Shown in pieces: positions 12,866 to 13,439 of a DNA stretch of 13,439 bases. The notes under the pieces were generated by a model, which did no database searches, was not told where the DNA came from, and saw only the letters and a program-made list of their open reading frames with translations. Source of the DNA: Nocardia sp. (GTDB lineage: Bacteria; Actinomycetota; Actinomycetes; Mycobacteriales; Mycobacteriaceae). Location: assembly GCA_013361595.1 (NCBI GenBank), contig JABFXT010000357.1, forward strand, positions 1 to 13,439, given 5' to 3'. The translations under genes and the position numbers were made by a program. How positions within the stretch are numbered: position 1 is the stretch's first letter; each line of letters opens with the position of its first letter.

Positions 12866-13439
12866 ATGGGCGAGCTGAAACTCGGATACAAGGCGTCGGC
12901 GGAACAATTCGGACCCCGTGAACTGGTGGAGCTGGCGGTACTGGTCGAGGAACACGGCCTCGACAGCGCCACGGTCAGCGATCATTTCCAGCCGTGGCGG
13001 CACAAGGGCGGCCACGCACCGTTCTCCCTGGCCTGGCTGGCCGCGGCGGGTGAGCGCACCGAGCGGATCATGCTCGGTACCTCCGTCCTCACTCCGACCT
13101 TCCGGTACAACCCCGCCGTGATCGCCCAGGCGTTCGCGACGCTGGGCTGCCTGTATCCGGGCCGGGTGATGCTGGGTGTGGGGACCGGCGAGGCACTCAA
13201 CGAGATCGCCACGGGCTACTCCGGCGAGTGGCCGGAGTTCAAGGAACGTTTCGCCCGCCTGCGTGAATCGGTCGATCTGATGCGCGCCCTGTGGACCGGC
13301 GCCCGCACCGATTTCGACGGCACCTACTACAAGACGGTGGGCGCCTCCATCTACGACGTTCCCGAAGGCGGAATCCCGGTCTACATCGCCGCCGGCGGCC
13401 CGGTGGTGGCCCGCTACGCGGGTCGCGCGGGCGACGGAT
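12866..13439 (+). CDS. fgd: F420-dependent glucose-6-phosphate dehydrogenase, N-terminal 57%
   Basis: The window holds 191 residues and cuts the gene; the full enzyme has about 336. It is a TIM-barrel member of the luciferase-like F420 family and oxidises glucose 6-phosphate to 6-phosphogluconolactone with reduction of F420, supplying F420H2. Residues known from mycobacterial FGD1 are at the same numbers: Asp39, catalytic His40, Trp44, the Ser73-Val74 non-prolyl cis-peptide site, and Glu109 in Gly-Thr-Gly-Glu-Ala-Leu-Asn-Glu. Lys198, part of the sugar-phosphate pocket, lies beyond the edge. ATG at 12866 has AGGAG nine bases upstream, which fixes the start. It appears to begin its own transcript, divergent from the HAD gene. 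The F420 enzyme supports an actinobacterial host. Confidence 0.95.
   Translation, partial: MGELKLGYKASAEQFGPRELVELAVLVEEHGLDSATVSDHFQPWRHKGGHAPFSLAWLAAAGERTERIMLGTSVLTPTFRYNPAVIAQAFATLGCLYPGRVMLGVGTGEALNEIATGYSGEWPEFKERFARLRESVDLMRALWTGARTDFDGTYYKTVGASIYDVPEGGIPVYIAAGGPVVARYAGRAGDG

Noticed and set aside
11809..12921. 370-codon plus-strand frame opposite the HAD gene
   Set aside because: It is antisense to an intact NagD-like phosphatase and runs into the fgd start; Gly/Arg-rich shadow.

Overview
The window is high-GC actinobacterial DNA, most likely from Nocardia or a close relative in the Mycobacteriales. This rests on four things: an F420-dependent glucose-6-phosphate dehydrogenase, an FprA-type ferredoxin reductase, a SAM-IV riboswitch in front of a rhodanese and metZ, and probable leaderless GTG starts. 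The genus is inferred from gene content and codon style, not from a search.

Layout. Bases 1-295 hold the 3' end of a probable TetR-type regulator, followed by a DUF456 membrane protein (458-940). Bases 941-1789 hold no intact gene; several coding-like fragments in shifted frames on the minus strand suggest a decayed gene. Bases 1790-4378 are a compact minus-strand operon: DrrA-like ABC ATPase, DrrB-like ABC-2 permease (ATGA overlap), then an NmrA-like NAD(P)-binding protein, closed by a perfect 14-bp hairpin. Next come a minus-strand VOC (glyoxalase/bleomycin-resistance fold) protein (4534-5118) and a divergent WYL-domain regulator (5201-6220). A near-identical 25-bp inverted-repeat box lies in the VOC/WYL divergent region and again 40 bp upstream of the ABC ATPase start. 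This suggests that the WYL protein controls the VOC gene and the efflux operon as one regulon, probably for detoxification or drug export.

Bases 6235-6548 hold a frameshifted remnant resembling an actinobacterial tyrosine-recombinase-like protein. An amidohydrolase-2 gene (6549-7445) lies just downstream of fprA (7487-8875), both on the minus strand. A 19-bp sequence close to the IdeR/DtxR iron box lies upstream of fprA. A single-pass membrane protein follows on the plus strand (9104-9574).

Bases 9600-11398 form a methionine/sulfur unit: promoter, SAM-IV riboswitch, rhodanese-like protein, and metZ with a GTGA overlap. The 425-bp convergent gap after metZ holds a short hairpin, a long interrupted inverted repeat with a pyrimidine-rich loop, and four tandem 15-bp repeats. 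A minus-strand NagD-type HAD phosphatase follows (11824-12639). The window ends inside fgd (12866 onward).

The best lead for something undescribed is the WYL-VOC-ABC-NmrA locus with its duplicated operator. The possible iron control of fprA is second.
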